The translations under genes and the position numbers were made by a program. From assembly GCF_006384975.1 (NCBI RefSeq), contig NZ_CP021645.1, forward strand, positions 4,802,001-4,866,000: a DNA stretch of 64,000 bases, read 5' to 3'. Below are positions 44,439-54,084 of this stretch, in pieces (the stretch's first letter is position 1; every line of letters starts with the position of its first letter). Source of the stretch: Pseudomonas oryzihabitans. Its GTDB lineage: Bacteria > Pseudomonadota > Gammaproteobacteria > Pseudomonadales > Pseudomonadaceae. Under the pieces are notes generated by a model. That model was not told the origin of the DNA, ran no database searches, and worked only from the letters and a program-made list of their open reading frames with translations.

Positions 44439-46949
44439 TTAGTTGCTACCTGTGGGCGACAATTCGGGCTCTGGCGAATCTGGCGCGTCGGGTCGGTCCA
44501 GGGCCACCTGGCGGATCGACAGGCGAATCTCCGCGGGCAGCACCCGCTTGCCCGCACCTTCGGCCAGTTCGCCGAGCAGTTCGTGGTGCCCCAGGGTGCC
44601 GTCGTCGGCCTTGCGCAGTACCCCTTCGGCCAGCAGTGTCTGGATGAAGTGACGGAACAGCGACTTGTCGAAGAATTCCGGGGCATTGAGGCCATGCAGT
44701 ACCGACAGCCGCTGGGCCATCACGGTGCAAAGCTCTTCCAGCTGGGCGGCGGTCAGGCTGTTCTGGCCGTGGTTGAGGATCAGCGCGGTGGTCATGTAGT
44801 AGCGCTGTAGGGTCTGCAGGATGGCCCGCGCCAGCAGGGTGAGGCGGACGAACTGCCGCGAGCTGGGCGCAGCCCGCACGAAGACGTCATCCTCCAGGCG
44901 CAGCAGGCCGCGTTCCACCATGGCTTCCAGCCAGCCGTCCAGCACCAGGGGCAGCTCTTCACGCTCCCAGTGGATGAACAGCTCGGCCTGTAGATAGGGA
45001 TAGAGCGCCAGGGCGAATCTATGGATCAATTCGCGGGTCATCCGCCCGGTGTTCTGGAAGAAGCTGGCGATCAGCGCCGGGATGGCGAAGAGGTGCAGGA
45101 CGTTGTTGCGGTAATAGGTCATCAAGACCGCGTTCTGCTCGTCCAGATAGAGGATGCGCCCCAGGGCGTCTTGCTGCTCGGCGAGAAAGCCCAGTTCGCG
45201 CACCTCCTCGATGATGCTCTGGCCATCGCCTTCGGGCAGGGTGACGCTGGTGGAATAGGGCACCCGCCGCAGGAGATCCAGGTAGAGGTCGATGGCGCGC
45301 ACCAGGGCGCCTTCGTCGAGCGCCTGGCGATTGGTCGACAGCAACGCCAGAGCTACCAGGTTGACCGGGGTGACCGCGGCGGCGGCATTGATCCGCCGGA
45401 CCACCCGCTCGCCCAGTTCGTGGGTGACCGGGGTGAACCAGCTCGGCTTGAAGTCTTCGTCGAGGGGTTCGTCGCGCCAGCCCGGCCGATGGGCGTCGAG
45501 GAAACCCTGCAGTGGAATGGGTTCGCCGAAGTTGACCCAGACCCGGCCGAAGCGCTGGCGCAGGGCGCCGAACACCTTGACCAGGTCGAAGAGGGATTCC
45601 TTCTTCTTGGCGGCGCCACGCAACTCGCCCAGGTAGGTGCGCCCCTCGAAGACCTTCTCGTAGCCGATGTAGACCGGCACGAAGACGATGGGCCGGCGGG
45701 AATCACGTAGGAAACTGCGCAGGGTCATGGCCAGCATGCCGGTGCGCGGTTGCAGGGTGCGCCCGGTTCGCGAGCGCCCGCCCTCGACGAAGTATTCGGT
45801 GGAGAAGCCGCGGCTGAACAGGCTGTGCAGGTATTCGTTGAACACGGCGGCATAGAGGGCATTGCCCTTGAAGCTGCGTCTCATGAAGAAGGCGCCGCCG
45901 CGTCTGAGAATGTTGCCCACCACCGGCATATCGAGGTTGATGCCGGCGGCGATGTGCGGTGGGGTCAGGCCGTTCTGGAACAGCAGATAGGACAGCAGCA
46001 GGTAGTCGATATGACTGCGATGGCAGGGCACATAGACCACGGTATGCCCCGGCGCCATCTCCTGGATGCGCTCGATGTGGCTGACCGTGACGCCGTCATA
46101 GATGCTGTTCCAGAACCAGCGCAAGCCGACATCCAGGCAGCGCACCACGGGATAGGAGAAATCCGAGGCGATCTCCCGCGCATAGTGCGCGGCCTCGTCT
46201 TCGATGCGTCCGGGGGTGGCTTTGCGCTGGGCGATCTCGCGGGCGATGGTCGCCTTGACCTGGGGCGCCCGCAGGAGGCCGCGCAGCAGGGTGCGCCGGT
46301 GCGACAGGTCCGGGCCGATCACCGCCTGGCGCACGTTGCGGAAGTGGATGCGCAACTGGCGCATCACCAGGCGCTCCAGGCGTTGCGGGTCCGGACGTTG
46401 AGTGGCCAGGGCGCCCAGCGACAGCGGTTTGGAGAATTGCACCCGGGTGAGTCGGCCCAGTACCAGGATGCGCGCCGCCTTGCGCAGCCGCCCGGTCACC
46501 ACCCAGTTGTCCGCCCAGAGCAGCTTCCAGGGACTGGTCTCGCGATCCGGTGACTGGCCCCAGAAGACGCTGACCGGTACCAACTGGACATCCTCCACCT
46601 GGTGTTCGGTGAGCGCCAGCACCACCCGCCGCAAGGTGGGTGGGACCGAGCGGCGCGCCGGGCGTCCGCGCCAGTCCGGTTTGCCCACGGCGTTGAAGTA
46701 GGCGAGCGATTCGGTCCTGGCGCCCAGCACCAACGGCCGTAGCGGGCGGGGAAGGCCGGCCTTGCGACATTCCCGGTCGAGCACCGCCAGGTCGCTCAGC
46801 GAGGCTTCGGGCAGCACATAGAGCACCGGCTTGGTGGGATCGATGCGACTCAGCAGGCTGGCCGCCTGGGTGGTCTCGGAGCGAACCCAGAGATAGAGCA
46901 GGCGCTTGAGCAGCGAGAAGGCCAGAAGGCGCAGCGGCGAACGAGTCAT
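44439..46949 (-). CDS. plsB: Glycerol-3-phosphate acyltransferase PlsB
   Basis: 836-residue membrane-bound enzyme performing the first acylation of sn-glycerol-3-phosphate in phospholipid synthesis. The catalytic HX4D is [10 protein letters not shown] (His310, Asp315). Downstream family blocks are [16 protein letters not shown] and [21 protein letters not shown], and [14 protein letters not shown]. Length agrees with the E. coli enzyme. It consumes glycerol-3-phosphate that Ugp/GlpQ could provide. Confidence 0.95.
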   Translation of the reverse strand: MTRSPLRLLAFSLLKRLLYLWVRSETTQAASLLSRIDPTKPVLYVLPEASLSDLAVLDRECRKAGLPRPLRPLVLGARTESLAYFNAVGKPDWRGRPARRSVPPTLRRVVLALTEHQVEDVQLVPVSVFWGQSPDRETSPWKLLWADNWVVTGRLRKAARILVLGRLTRVQFSKPLSLGALATQRPDPQRLERLVMRQLRIHFRNVRQAVIGPDLSHRRTLLRGLLRAPQVKATIAREIAQRKATPGRIEDEAAHYAREIASDFSYPVVRCLDVGLRWFWNSIYDGVTVSHIERIQEMAPGHTVVYVPCHRSHIDYLLLSYLLFQNGLTPPHIAAGINLDMPVVGNILRRGGAFFMRRSFKGNALYAAVFNEYLHSLFSRGFSTEYFVEGGRSRTGRTLQPRTGMLAMTLRSFLRDSRRPIVFVPVYIGYEKVFEGRTYLGELRGAAKKKESLFDLVKVFGALRQRFGRVWVNFGEPIPLQGFLDAHRPGWRDEPLDEDFKPSWFTPVTHELGERVVRRINAAAAVTPVNLVALALLSTNRQALDEGALVRAIDLYLDLLRRVPYSTSVTLPEGDGQSIIEEVRELGFLAEQQDALGRILYLDEQNAVLMTYYRNNVLHLFAIPALIASFFQNTGRMTRELIHRFALALYPYLQAELFIHWEREELPLVLDGWLEAMVERGLLRLEDDVFVRAAPSSRQFVRLTLLARAILQTLQRYYMTTALILNHGQNSLTAAQLEELCTVMAQRLSVLHGLNAPEFFDKSLFRHFIQTLLAEGVLRKADDGTLGHHELLGELAEGAGKRVLPAEIRLSIRQVALDRPDAPDSPEPELSPTGSN

Positions 46950-47316
46950 GAAGGGCTACCGGATGGACGAGGCGGCAGTGTGCCGGATGGCCTGGCGGGC
47001 GTAAAACCACCCGCACCCTGGAGCTTTCGACCTACCCGGCGGCTCCTTGTCACCGTTGTCGACAAAAAGCCGCTTCAATCACGGAAAACCCGTCATTCGT
47101 GCGGCTTTGGCGATGATGGCACCTTGCGTAAAAAACGTTGCTTTTGCCGGTAAAGCGATGCTTCATAAGAAATCGGCAGGTCCTTGCCGACCGTTGGAGC
47201 GCGCTCTCCCAGGGTGGCGCTTCCGGGGCGCGATCTGTACCGATACGACAAGGCAACCCGGTTGCCGCACTTCGGCGGCCGGGGATAGGAAATCCAGAAA
47301 GCTTCGGAGAGATGTG
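46950..47316. promoter_or_regulatory. Divergent plsB/cold-shock gene upstream region
   Basis: 367 bp shared by the divergent plsB and cold-shock genes; no supported gene. A terminator-like element on the minus strand pairs AAAGCCGC with GCGGCTTT (47066-47073 / 47101-47108) and ends in Ts, which could attenuate plsB transcription; its 27-base loop contains a smaller ACGG/CCGT stem. The plus-strand part to 47316 would be a long 5' leader of the cold-shock gene, as is common for such genes. Confidence 0.4.
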
Positions 47317-47529
47317 ATGGGTGAGCAACGCGAAACCGGTACCGTCAAGTGGTTCAATGACGCCAAGGGATATGGATTCATTCAACGCGAGGGCGGTGCC
47401 GATGTGTTCGTTCACTACCGCGCCATCCGCGGTGAAGGCCACCGCTCCCTGGTCGAAGGCCAGCAGGTGGAGTTTTCGGTGATCGAGGGCCAGAAGGGCC
47501 TGCAAGCCGAAGACGTCGCCCGGCTGTGA
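47317..47529 (+). CDS. Cold-shock-domain protein
   Basis: 70-residue OB-fold single-strand nucleic-acid binder. RNP1-like KGYGFIQ and RNP2-like VFVHY are present after GTVKWFNDA, as in CspA. It starts at 47317 with GGAGA upstream; the frame is open further upstream but that part is not protein-like. Slightly shortened or altered at the RNP2 (FVHYRAI instead of FVHFSAI). Probably an RNA chaperone. Confidence 0.92.
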   Translation: MGEQRETGTVKWFNDAKGYGFIQREGGADVFVHYRAIRGEGHRSLVEGQQVEFSVIEGQKGLQAEDVARL

Positions 47530-47537
47530 GCCGCTCC

Positions 47538-47562
47538 CGCGAGGAGCCAAGGGCTCCTCGCG
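47538..47562. terminator. Bidirectional hairpin between convergent genes
   Basis: Perfect 11-bp stem CGCGAGGAGCC / GGCTCCTCGCG with a 3-base loop, between the cold-shock gene (+) and the next minus-strand gene, so it can serve both. No long T-run. Confidence 0.65.
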
Positions 47563-47571
47563 TACCTCGGG

Positions 47572-47955
47572 TCATTCGGTCCGCCAGACGATTTCCTCGA
47601 CTCCCGCGTCCGTGACCTTCAGCCAGCGATCAGCGGCTTCTTCGTCCTCTTCCTCGCTCCAGCCACTCGGGGCGCAGCGCACCTGCACCTGCAGGGCTGC
47701 CTGAGCGTCGCGGGCGCAGGCCAGGTCGTCCACCCAGGGCGATACATCGCTTTCCAGCAGCAGGCTGTGCCACTTGCCCACCGCCTTCGGCAGCCAGGTG
47801 ACCGGAATGGTTTCGCCGCCATAGCGCAGGGTGCACTTGAAGGTCTGCCCGCGGGCCTGCCAGGCGCAGGGCATGCCGAACACCTGCTCGAGCCAGGTCG
47901 AGACGGCCTCCTGGTCGACGTCCTTGAAGTAGATTTCGATATCGGGCTGGCGCAT
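47572..47955 (-). CDS. Conserved-looking hypothetical protein, 127 residues
   Basis: Soluble 127-residue protein with mixed alpha/beta character: MRQPDIEIYFKDVDQEAVSTWLE at the start, RGQTFKCTLRYGG and DVSPWVDDLACARDAQ in the middle, and an acidic SEEEDEEAADRW segment. It is 5 bp downstream of rlmA on the same strand and probably cotranscribed with dapE-rlmA. I do not recognise the family. The start at 47955 is preferred because the longer frame upstream is antisense-like. Confidence 0.7.
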   Translation of the reverse strand: MRQPDIEIYFKDVDQEAVSTWLEQVFGMPCAWQARGQTFKCTLRYGGETIPVTWLPKAVGKWHSLLLESDVSPWVDDLACARDAQAALQVQVRCAPSGWSEEEDEEAADRWLKVTDAGVEEIVWRTE

Positions 47956-47960
47956 GGGGC

Positions 47961-48773
47961 TTAGGCTCCGGATTTGACGATCCAATCGTAACGTACTGCC
48001 ACCCGCACCTCGAAGGGGTCGGCCAACACCCGCTCGCGGCGCTCGGCGTTGACCCGCCAGCCGTGGGGTGTCATGGCCAGCAGGTCTTCGCGGGTCTGGC
48101 GCTCGGCCAGCGGCAGCACGAATTCGAGCCCTTCGCTGTGGGCCAGTTCCAGTCCCGGCGGCAGATCCTGCAGGTGCTTGTCTTCGGCGTAGTCGCGCAC
48201 CTCGTCGTAGAGGCGCTGACGCAACTCCAGCAGGTGGGCGGTGGCCGGACCCAGACGCAGGATGCCGCCACCGGGGGCCAGCACGCGCTGGGCTTCGGTC
48301 CAGTCGATGGGGCTGAAGACGCTGGCCAGCAGCTGGCAACTGGCGTCCGGCAGCGGAATGCGCGCCATGCTCGCCACCAGCCAGGTCAGTGCCGGGGTGC
48401 GCCGGCAGGCGCGGCGCACCGCCTCGCGGGAGATGTCCAGGGCGTAGCCATCGGCCGTGGGCAGGGCCTGGGCCAGGCGCTCGGTGTAGAAGCCTTCGCC
48501 GCAGCCGACGTCGATCCAGCGCTGGGGCGCTCGTTCGGCGGCCAACTGCGCCAGGCGTTCGGCCAGCGGCGCATAGTGACCGGCATCAAGGAAGCGCCGG
48601 CGGGCCTCGACCATGGCGGCGTTGTCGCCCGGGTCCAGGCTCTTCTTGTGCTGCACCGGCAAGAGATTCAGATAGCCCTGGCGGGCACGGTCGAACCTAT
48701 GACCGGCGGGACAGCCGACGCCGCCGTCGAGATCGGCCAAGGGGGCCTGGCAAAGCGGACAGATCAATTTCAT
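47961..48773 (-). CDS. rlmA: 23S rRNA (guanine-N1)-methyltransferase RlmA
   Basis: 270-residue enzyme methylating G745 of 23S rRNA. An N-terminal zinc-binding segment (CPLCQAPL, then [10 protein letters not shown]) precedes the SAM-binding domain with [13 protein letters not shown]. The segment [13 protein letters not shown] is a family feature. Start overlaps the dapE stop by four bases (ATGA), so it is translationally coupled to dapE. Confidence 0.92.
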   Translation of the reverse strand: MKLICPLCQAPLADLDGGVGCPAGHRFDRARQGYLNLLPVQHKKSLDPGDNAAMVEARRRFLDAGHYAPLAERLAQLAAERAPQRWIDVGCGEGFYTERLAQALPTADGYALDISREAVRRACRRTPALTWLVASMARIPLPDASCQLLASVFSPIDWTEAQRVLAPGGGILRLGPATAHLLELRQRLYDEVRDYAEDKHLQDLPPGLELAHSEGLEFVLPLAERQTREDLLAMTPHGWRVNAERRERVLADPFEVRVAVRYDWIVKSGA

Positions 48774-49912
48774 GCCAGCAACCGTACCAGGGTGCCGTAG
48801 TAGACCTCGGTCAAGAGATCCAGGTCGCTGGCCAGCACGTGCTCGTCCACCTGGTGGATGGTGGCATTGATCGGACCCAGTTCCACCACCTGGGCACCCA
48901 GGGTGGCGATGAAGCGACCATCTGAGGTGCCGCCGCTGGTGGACGCCTCGGGTCGATAGCCGGTGACCGCCTCCACGCTGGCCGAGACGGCATCGAGCAG
49001 GTCGCCCGGCTCGGTGAGAAAGGGCAGGCCGGACAGCGACCAGTCGATGTGCCAGTCCAGGCCGTGGCGATCAAGGATGGCTTCGACGCGGGCCTGCAGG
49101 CCTTCTACGGTGGATTCGGTGGAGAAGCGGAAATTGAACAGCGCCTGCAACTCGCCCGGCACCACGTTGCCGGCGCCGGTACCGGAATTGAGGTTGGAGA
49201 TCTGGAAGCTGGTGGGCGGGAAGAAGGCGTTGCCCTCGTCCCACTGCTCGGCGGCCAGATCGGCCAGCGCCTGGGCGGCCAGGTGAATGGGGTTGCGCGC
49301 CAGGTGCGGATAGGCCACATGGCCCTGCTTGCCGCGCACGGTCAGGCGACCGTTGAGCGAGCCGCGACGCCCGTTCTTGACCACGTCGCCCAGCAGCCGG
49401 GTGCTGGAAGGTTCGCCGACGATGCACCAGTCCAGCCGCTCGCCGCGTTCGCGCAGGCGCTCCACCACGGCGCGGGTGCCATGCAGCGCCGGACCTTCTT
49501 CGTCGCTGGTAATAAGGAAGGCGATAGCGCCGCGATGGTCGGGATGGTCGGCGACGAAGCGCTCCACGGCGATGATCATGCTCGCCAGGCTGCCCTTCAT
49601 GTCGGCAGCGCCACGGCCGCGCAGCATGCCGTCGGCATCCACGTGGGCATTGAAGGGCGCCTGCTGCCAGGCTTCCAGCGGACCGGTGGGCACCACGTCG
49701 GTGTGGCCGGCGAAGCACAGCACCGGACCCTCGCCGCCACGGCGCGCCCAGAAGTTGTCCACCTCCTCGATGCGCAGCGGCTCGAGGGCGAAGCCCAGGC
49801 GTTCCAGGCGCTGCATCATCAGGGCCTGGCAGCCTTCGTCCAGCGGCGTGACCGAGGCCCGGCCGATCAGGTCGCAGGCGAGTTCCAGGGTGGGGGTGAG
49901 GGCGGTGGTCAT
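48770..49912 (-). CDS. dapE: Succinyl-diaminopimelate desuccinylase
   Basis: 380-residue M20 metallo-enzyme of lysine/diaminopimelate synthesis. Motifs: [12 protein letters not shown] (metal His and catalytic Asp), [25 protein letters not shown] (catalytic Glu pair), [12 protein letters not shown] and the terminal [11 protein letters not shown]. The start at 49912 is chosen because [16 protein letters not shown] is the family start; the same frame runs on upstream as an artefact antisense to tcdA. First gene of dapE-rlmA-unknown. Confidence 0.94.
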   Translation of the reverse strand: MTTALTPTLELACDLIGRASVTPLDEGCQALMMQRLERLGFALEPLRIEEVDNFWARRGGEGPVLCFAGHTDVVPTGPLEAWQQAPFNAHVDADGMLRGRGAADMKGSLASMIIAVERFVADHPDHRGAIAFLITSDEEGPALHGTRAVVERLRERGERLDWCIVGEPSSTRLLGDVVKNGRRGSLNGRLTVRGKQGHVAYPHLARNPIHLAAQALADLAAEQWDEGNAFFPPTSFQISNLNSGTGAGNVVPGELQALFNFRFSTESTVEGLQARVEAILDRHGLDWHIDWSLSGLPFLTEPGDLLDAVSASVEAVTGYRPEASTSGGTSDGRFIATLGAQVVELGPINATIHQVDEHVLASDLDLLTEVYYGTLVRLLA

Positions 49913-49996
49913 GGTAGGTCCCGGGGAGGCGGCTAGGTTCAGGGGGAGCGGTATGGTAAAGGAAAACCTATACTGTGGCTTTTGTGGAAAGCCTTC

Positions 49997-50782
49997 ATGA
50001 CGTTCGATGAACAACGCTTCGGCGGGATCGCCCGGCTTTATGGGCAGGAGGCGGTGGAGCGCTTGGCCGCCAGTCACGTCGCCGTCGTCGGCATCGGCGG
50101 GGTGGGCTCCTGGGCCGCCGAGGCCCTGGCCCGCAGCGGGGTCGGCCGCATCAGCCTGTTCGATCTGGACGACATCTGCGTCAGCAACACCAATCGTCAG
50201 GTGCATGCCCTGGACGGCCAGGTGGGCCGGCCCAAGGTCACGGTGATGGCCGAACGCATCCAGGCCATCAACCCGGCCTGCGCGGTCAAGGCGGTGGCGG
50301 ATTTCGTCACCCGCGAAACCATGGCCGACTACATCACCGAAGACCTCGACCTGGTGCTGGACTGCATCGACAGCGTGGCTTCCAAGGCGGCGCTGATCGC
50401 CTGGTGCAAGAGACGCAAGATCGCCATTGTCACCACCGGTGGCGCCGGCGGCCAGATCGATCCCACCCAGATCCAGGTGGTGGACCTCAATCGCACCTAC
50501 AACGACCCCCTGGCCTCGCGGGTACGCTCCCTGTTGCGCCGCGACTACGGCTTTTCGCGTAATCCCAGCCGGCATTACAGCGTGCCCTGCGTCTTCTCCA
50601 CCGAACAGCTGCGCTATCCCAAGCCGGACGGCAGCGTCTGCCAGCAGAAGAGTTTCGTCGGCGAAGGCGTGCGCCTGGACTGCGCCGGCGGCTTCGGCGC
50701 GGTGATGATGGTTACCGCCACCTTCGGCATGGTAGCCGCCGCGCGGGCGGTGGATAAGTTGATCCAGAAGCCGAAGGGCTAG
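49997..50782 (+). CDS. tcdA: tRNA threonylcarbamoyladenosine dehydratase
   Basis: 261-residue E1-like ATP-dependent enzyme (formerly CsdL/YgdL) that cyclises t6A37 in tRNA. The adenylation motif is [34 protein letters not shown] and [22 protein letters not shown] are typical. The conserved [23 protein letters not shown] block matches the family. The start at 49997 (MTFDEQRF) is preferred over 49982. Divergent from dapE. A repeat element follows. Confidence 0.92.
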   Translation: MTFDEQRFGGIARLYGQEAVERLAASHVAVVGIGGVGSWAAEALARSGVGRISLFDLDDICVSNTNRQVHALDGQVGRPKVTVMAERIQAINPACAVKAVADFVTRETMADYITEDLDLVLDCIDSVASKAALIAWCKRRKIAIVTTGGAGGQIDPTQIQVVDLNRTYNDPLASRVRSLLRRDYGFSRNPSRHYSVPCVFSTEQLRYPKPDGSVCQQKSFVGEGVRLDCAGGFGAVMMVTATFGMVAAARAVDKLIQKPKG

Positions 50783-50789
50783 CGCTTTC

Positions 50790-50882
50790 GTAGGTTGGGT
50801 TGAGCGCAGCGAAGCCCAACGGTGCCCCGATCGAGCCTTCCATGTTGGGCTTCGGCGATGAAGCCGTCTCAACCCAACCTAC
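50790..50882. repeat. Composite palindromic repeat, family A copy 2
   Basis: Complete 93-bp unit, GTAGGTTGGG ... CCCAACCTAC, with inner arms GTTGAGCGCAGCGAAGCCCAAC and ATGTTGGGCTTCGGCGATGAAG. It begins 8 bp after tcdA and ends 15 bp before the probable edge of the IS110 element. Other copies: 21428-21520 (full) and 21636-21725 (decayed). Confidence 0.85.
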
Positions 50883-50914
50883 GTCCTGACGCGCGTAGAT
50901 ACCGTCTTTGTTCC

Positions 50915-51886
50915 TCAGTGTGCAATCGCTAAAGCAGGGTCGAAAGGCTTGCCCGATTTGAGCACGCCATAGGCGATGGTCAGCAGCTTACGCATGGCGG
51001 CGCAGACGGTTTGTTTACCTCTTTTGCCCCTGGCTTTCAGACGCTCGGCTTGCGCCTTGATAGCCGGGTTGTAGGTCAGCGCCACGACAGCGGGTAGGTA
51101 TAGCGCACTTCGTAAGCGGACTGATCCCATGCGCGAGAGGCAGGCATGGCCGCGCGCGAGACCGGATTCCTGTAGGCGTGGGTTCAAGCCAGCAAAGGCG
51201 GTAACGGCGCGGGCATTGGCGAAGCGGTCGATATCGCCGAGCTCCGCCAGGATCAAAGCGGCGGTCTTGTCGGCGATGCCGTCGATACTCACCAGCAGGT
51301 CGCGCTTACCACGTAAGTCTGGATCGTCGTCGATATGGCGTTTGATCTGTTCAAGCGTCCAGGCGATCTGCTCATCGAGCCGCTGCAAGACTGCCCGGAT
51401 GGAGTCCTGGACTTTTTCCGGGCTGACCTCGAGCCGATTGAACTCCATCTGTCGTAGCGATTGGAGGTCCTCCAGGCGCCGGGTCAGCGCGCGAAGCGTG
51501 CGGATGGACACAGATTCCGGGTGCCAGTCTCGCAGACTATCCTCATGCCGCTGGCCATAGGTGGCGATCAGCTTGGCGTCGAGTTTGTCCGTCTTGCTGC
51601 GTTGCAACTGGCTTTGCGCATAGCGGGCGATCTGTGCTGGATTGAGCACTGCGATTCGGTAGCCCAGAGCATGGAAGTGCTCGGCGAGCGCTTCGTGGTA
51701 GATGCCCGTGGCCTCCATCACGATCCAAGCGCCTGGCTCGGCATGCTGTTGCAGCCAGTCTGCAAAGACCGCGAAGCCTGACGGGTCGTTGCTCAGCTTG
51801 CCCTTGGTCCGGTACTTGCCGTTGGACTGCAGGACCGCCAGATCGAAGCTGCGCTTGGCGATATCAACGCCCACCACTACGGCCAT
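50915..51886 (-). CDS. IS110-family DEDD transposase
   Basis: 323 residues. The N-terminal RuvC-like domain (~1-150) shows the acidic tetrad pattern: VVGVDIAKRSFD (Asp8), VMEATG (Glu59) and SKTDKLDAKLIA with the two late Asp residues. A coiled central region (RRLEDLQSLRQMEFNRLE) follows, then the Transposase_20 domain (SIDGIADKTAALILAELGDI...FAGLNPR) with the conserved serine expected near the C-terminal half (SGLARGHACLSRMGS). The ribosome site is GGAGGAG before the ATG. It appears full length and intact, and should be guided by an RNA encoded upstream. Confidence 0.93.
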   Translation of the reverse strand: MAVVVGVDIAKRSFDLAVLQSNGKYRTKGKLSNDPSGFAVFADWLQQHAEPGAWIVMEATGIYHEALAEHFHALGYRIAVLNPAQIARYAQSQLQRSKTDKLDAKLIATYGQRHEDSLRDWHPESVSIRTLRALTRRLEDLQSLRQMEFNRLEVSPEKVQDSIRAVLQRLDEQIAWTLEQIKRHIDDDPDLRGKRDLLVSIDGIADKTAALILAELGDIDRFANARAVTAFAGLNPRLQESGLARGHACLSRMGSVRLRSALYLPAVVALTYNPAIKAQAERLKARGKRGKQTVCAAMRKLLTIAYGVLKSGKPFDPALAIAH

Positions 51887-51914
51887 GATGTCTCCTCCTT
51901 CAGATGAGTCACGA

Positions 51915-52103
51915 TCACGTCATCCCGTCCAACCTTGTGCAATACGAGCTCTAGAGGCTCTAGATACCGTTCGAACTTGGGGATGAGTGTGGCGGAGGCA
52001 GCCTATCTACGTTGCAAGCTCAAAGGCCTAAGGGTGGACACGGCTTGCCATCCTCCCCCGATGATCAGTCGGGGACTATGACCTCCTGAGGAGGCTGTAG
52101 TCG
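51915..52103 (-). ncRNA. Candidate bridge RNA of the IS110 element
   Basis: The non-coding 5' end, read on the minus strand, folds in the order known for bridge RNAs. A 5' stem-loop (GACTA/TAGTC at 52074-52078/52098-52102 with inner CCTCC-TGA-GGAGG). A loop closed by GCAAGC/GCTTGC (52014-52019/52043-52048). A second loop closed by TCATCCC/GGGATGA (51920-51926/51980-51986). The second loop contains ACGGTATCTA (51961-51970), identical to the 3' end of the element next to the CT core, as expected for a donor guide. The first contains TGTCCACCCTT, found at the 5' flank. Transcription is not shown. Confidence 0.6.
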
Positions 52104-52105
52104 AG

Positions 52106-52243
52106 ATACAAGGGTGGACAACGGCGCAGCCTTGTCCACGCGGGTGAACGCCGGGTGCCAGTGGAAAACGCTGGCGCGGTTTTCCACTGTACGAGGGTTC
52201 GAGCGAGGCGGCCCTCACCCCAGCCCTCTCCCCGAGGGAGAGG
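52106..52243. repeat. Cluster of three palindromic repeats flanking the IS
   Basis: Three dyads lie next to each other beside the IS: GTGGACAA / TTGTCCAC (52114-52121/52132-52139), CAGTGGAAAAC / GTTTTCCACTG (52159-52169/52179-52189, perfect 11 bp), and a family B unit (52211-52243, CCCTCTCC / GGGAGAGG). The first resembles 52028-52049 inside the element (AAGGGTGGACA-CGGC). The 40 bp from here to mltF hold no gene. Confidence 0.75.
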
Positions 52244-52285
52244 AGGCGGTACTGGCGCATCGGACTAACGACGGCACGCCTCTCT

Positions 52286-54084
<1,799 letters not shown>

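Larger units (their letters stand above)
50897..52109 (-). mobile_element. IS110-family insertion sequence
   Basis: About 1.2 kb. It holds one transposase gene with a short 3' end (<20 bp) and a long 5' end (~220 bp) that looks like a structured RNA, which is the IS110-group arrangement. Probable edges are set by AGATAC at 50897-50902 and 52104-52109 (CT core on the minus strand). No terminal inverted repeats are apparent, as expected. The element is inserted among palindromic repeats rather than in a gene. Confidence 0.75.

Noticed and set aside
49913-50872. N-terminal extension of dapE to 700 residues
   Set aside because: The extra part is antisense to tcdA; DapE families start at 49912.
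50897-52109. IS1111-group element
   Set aside because: That group has the long non-coding end 3' of the transposase and subterminal inverted repeats; here the long end is 5'.
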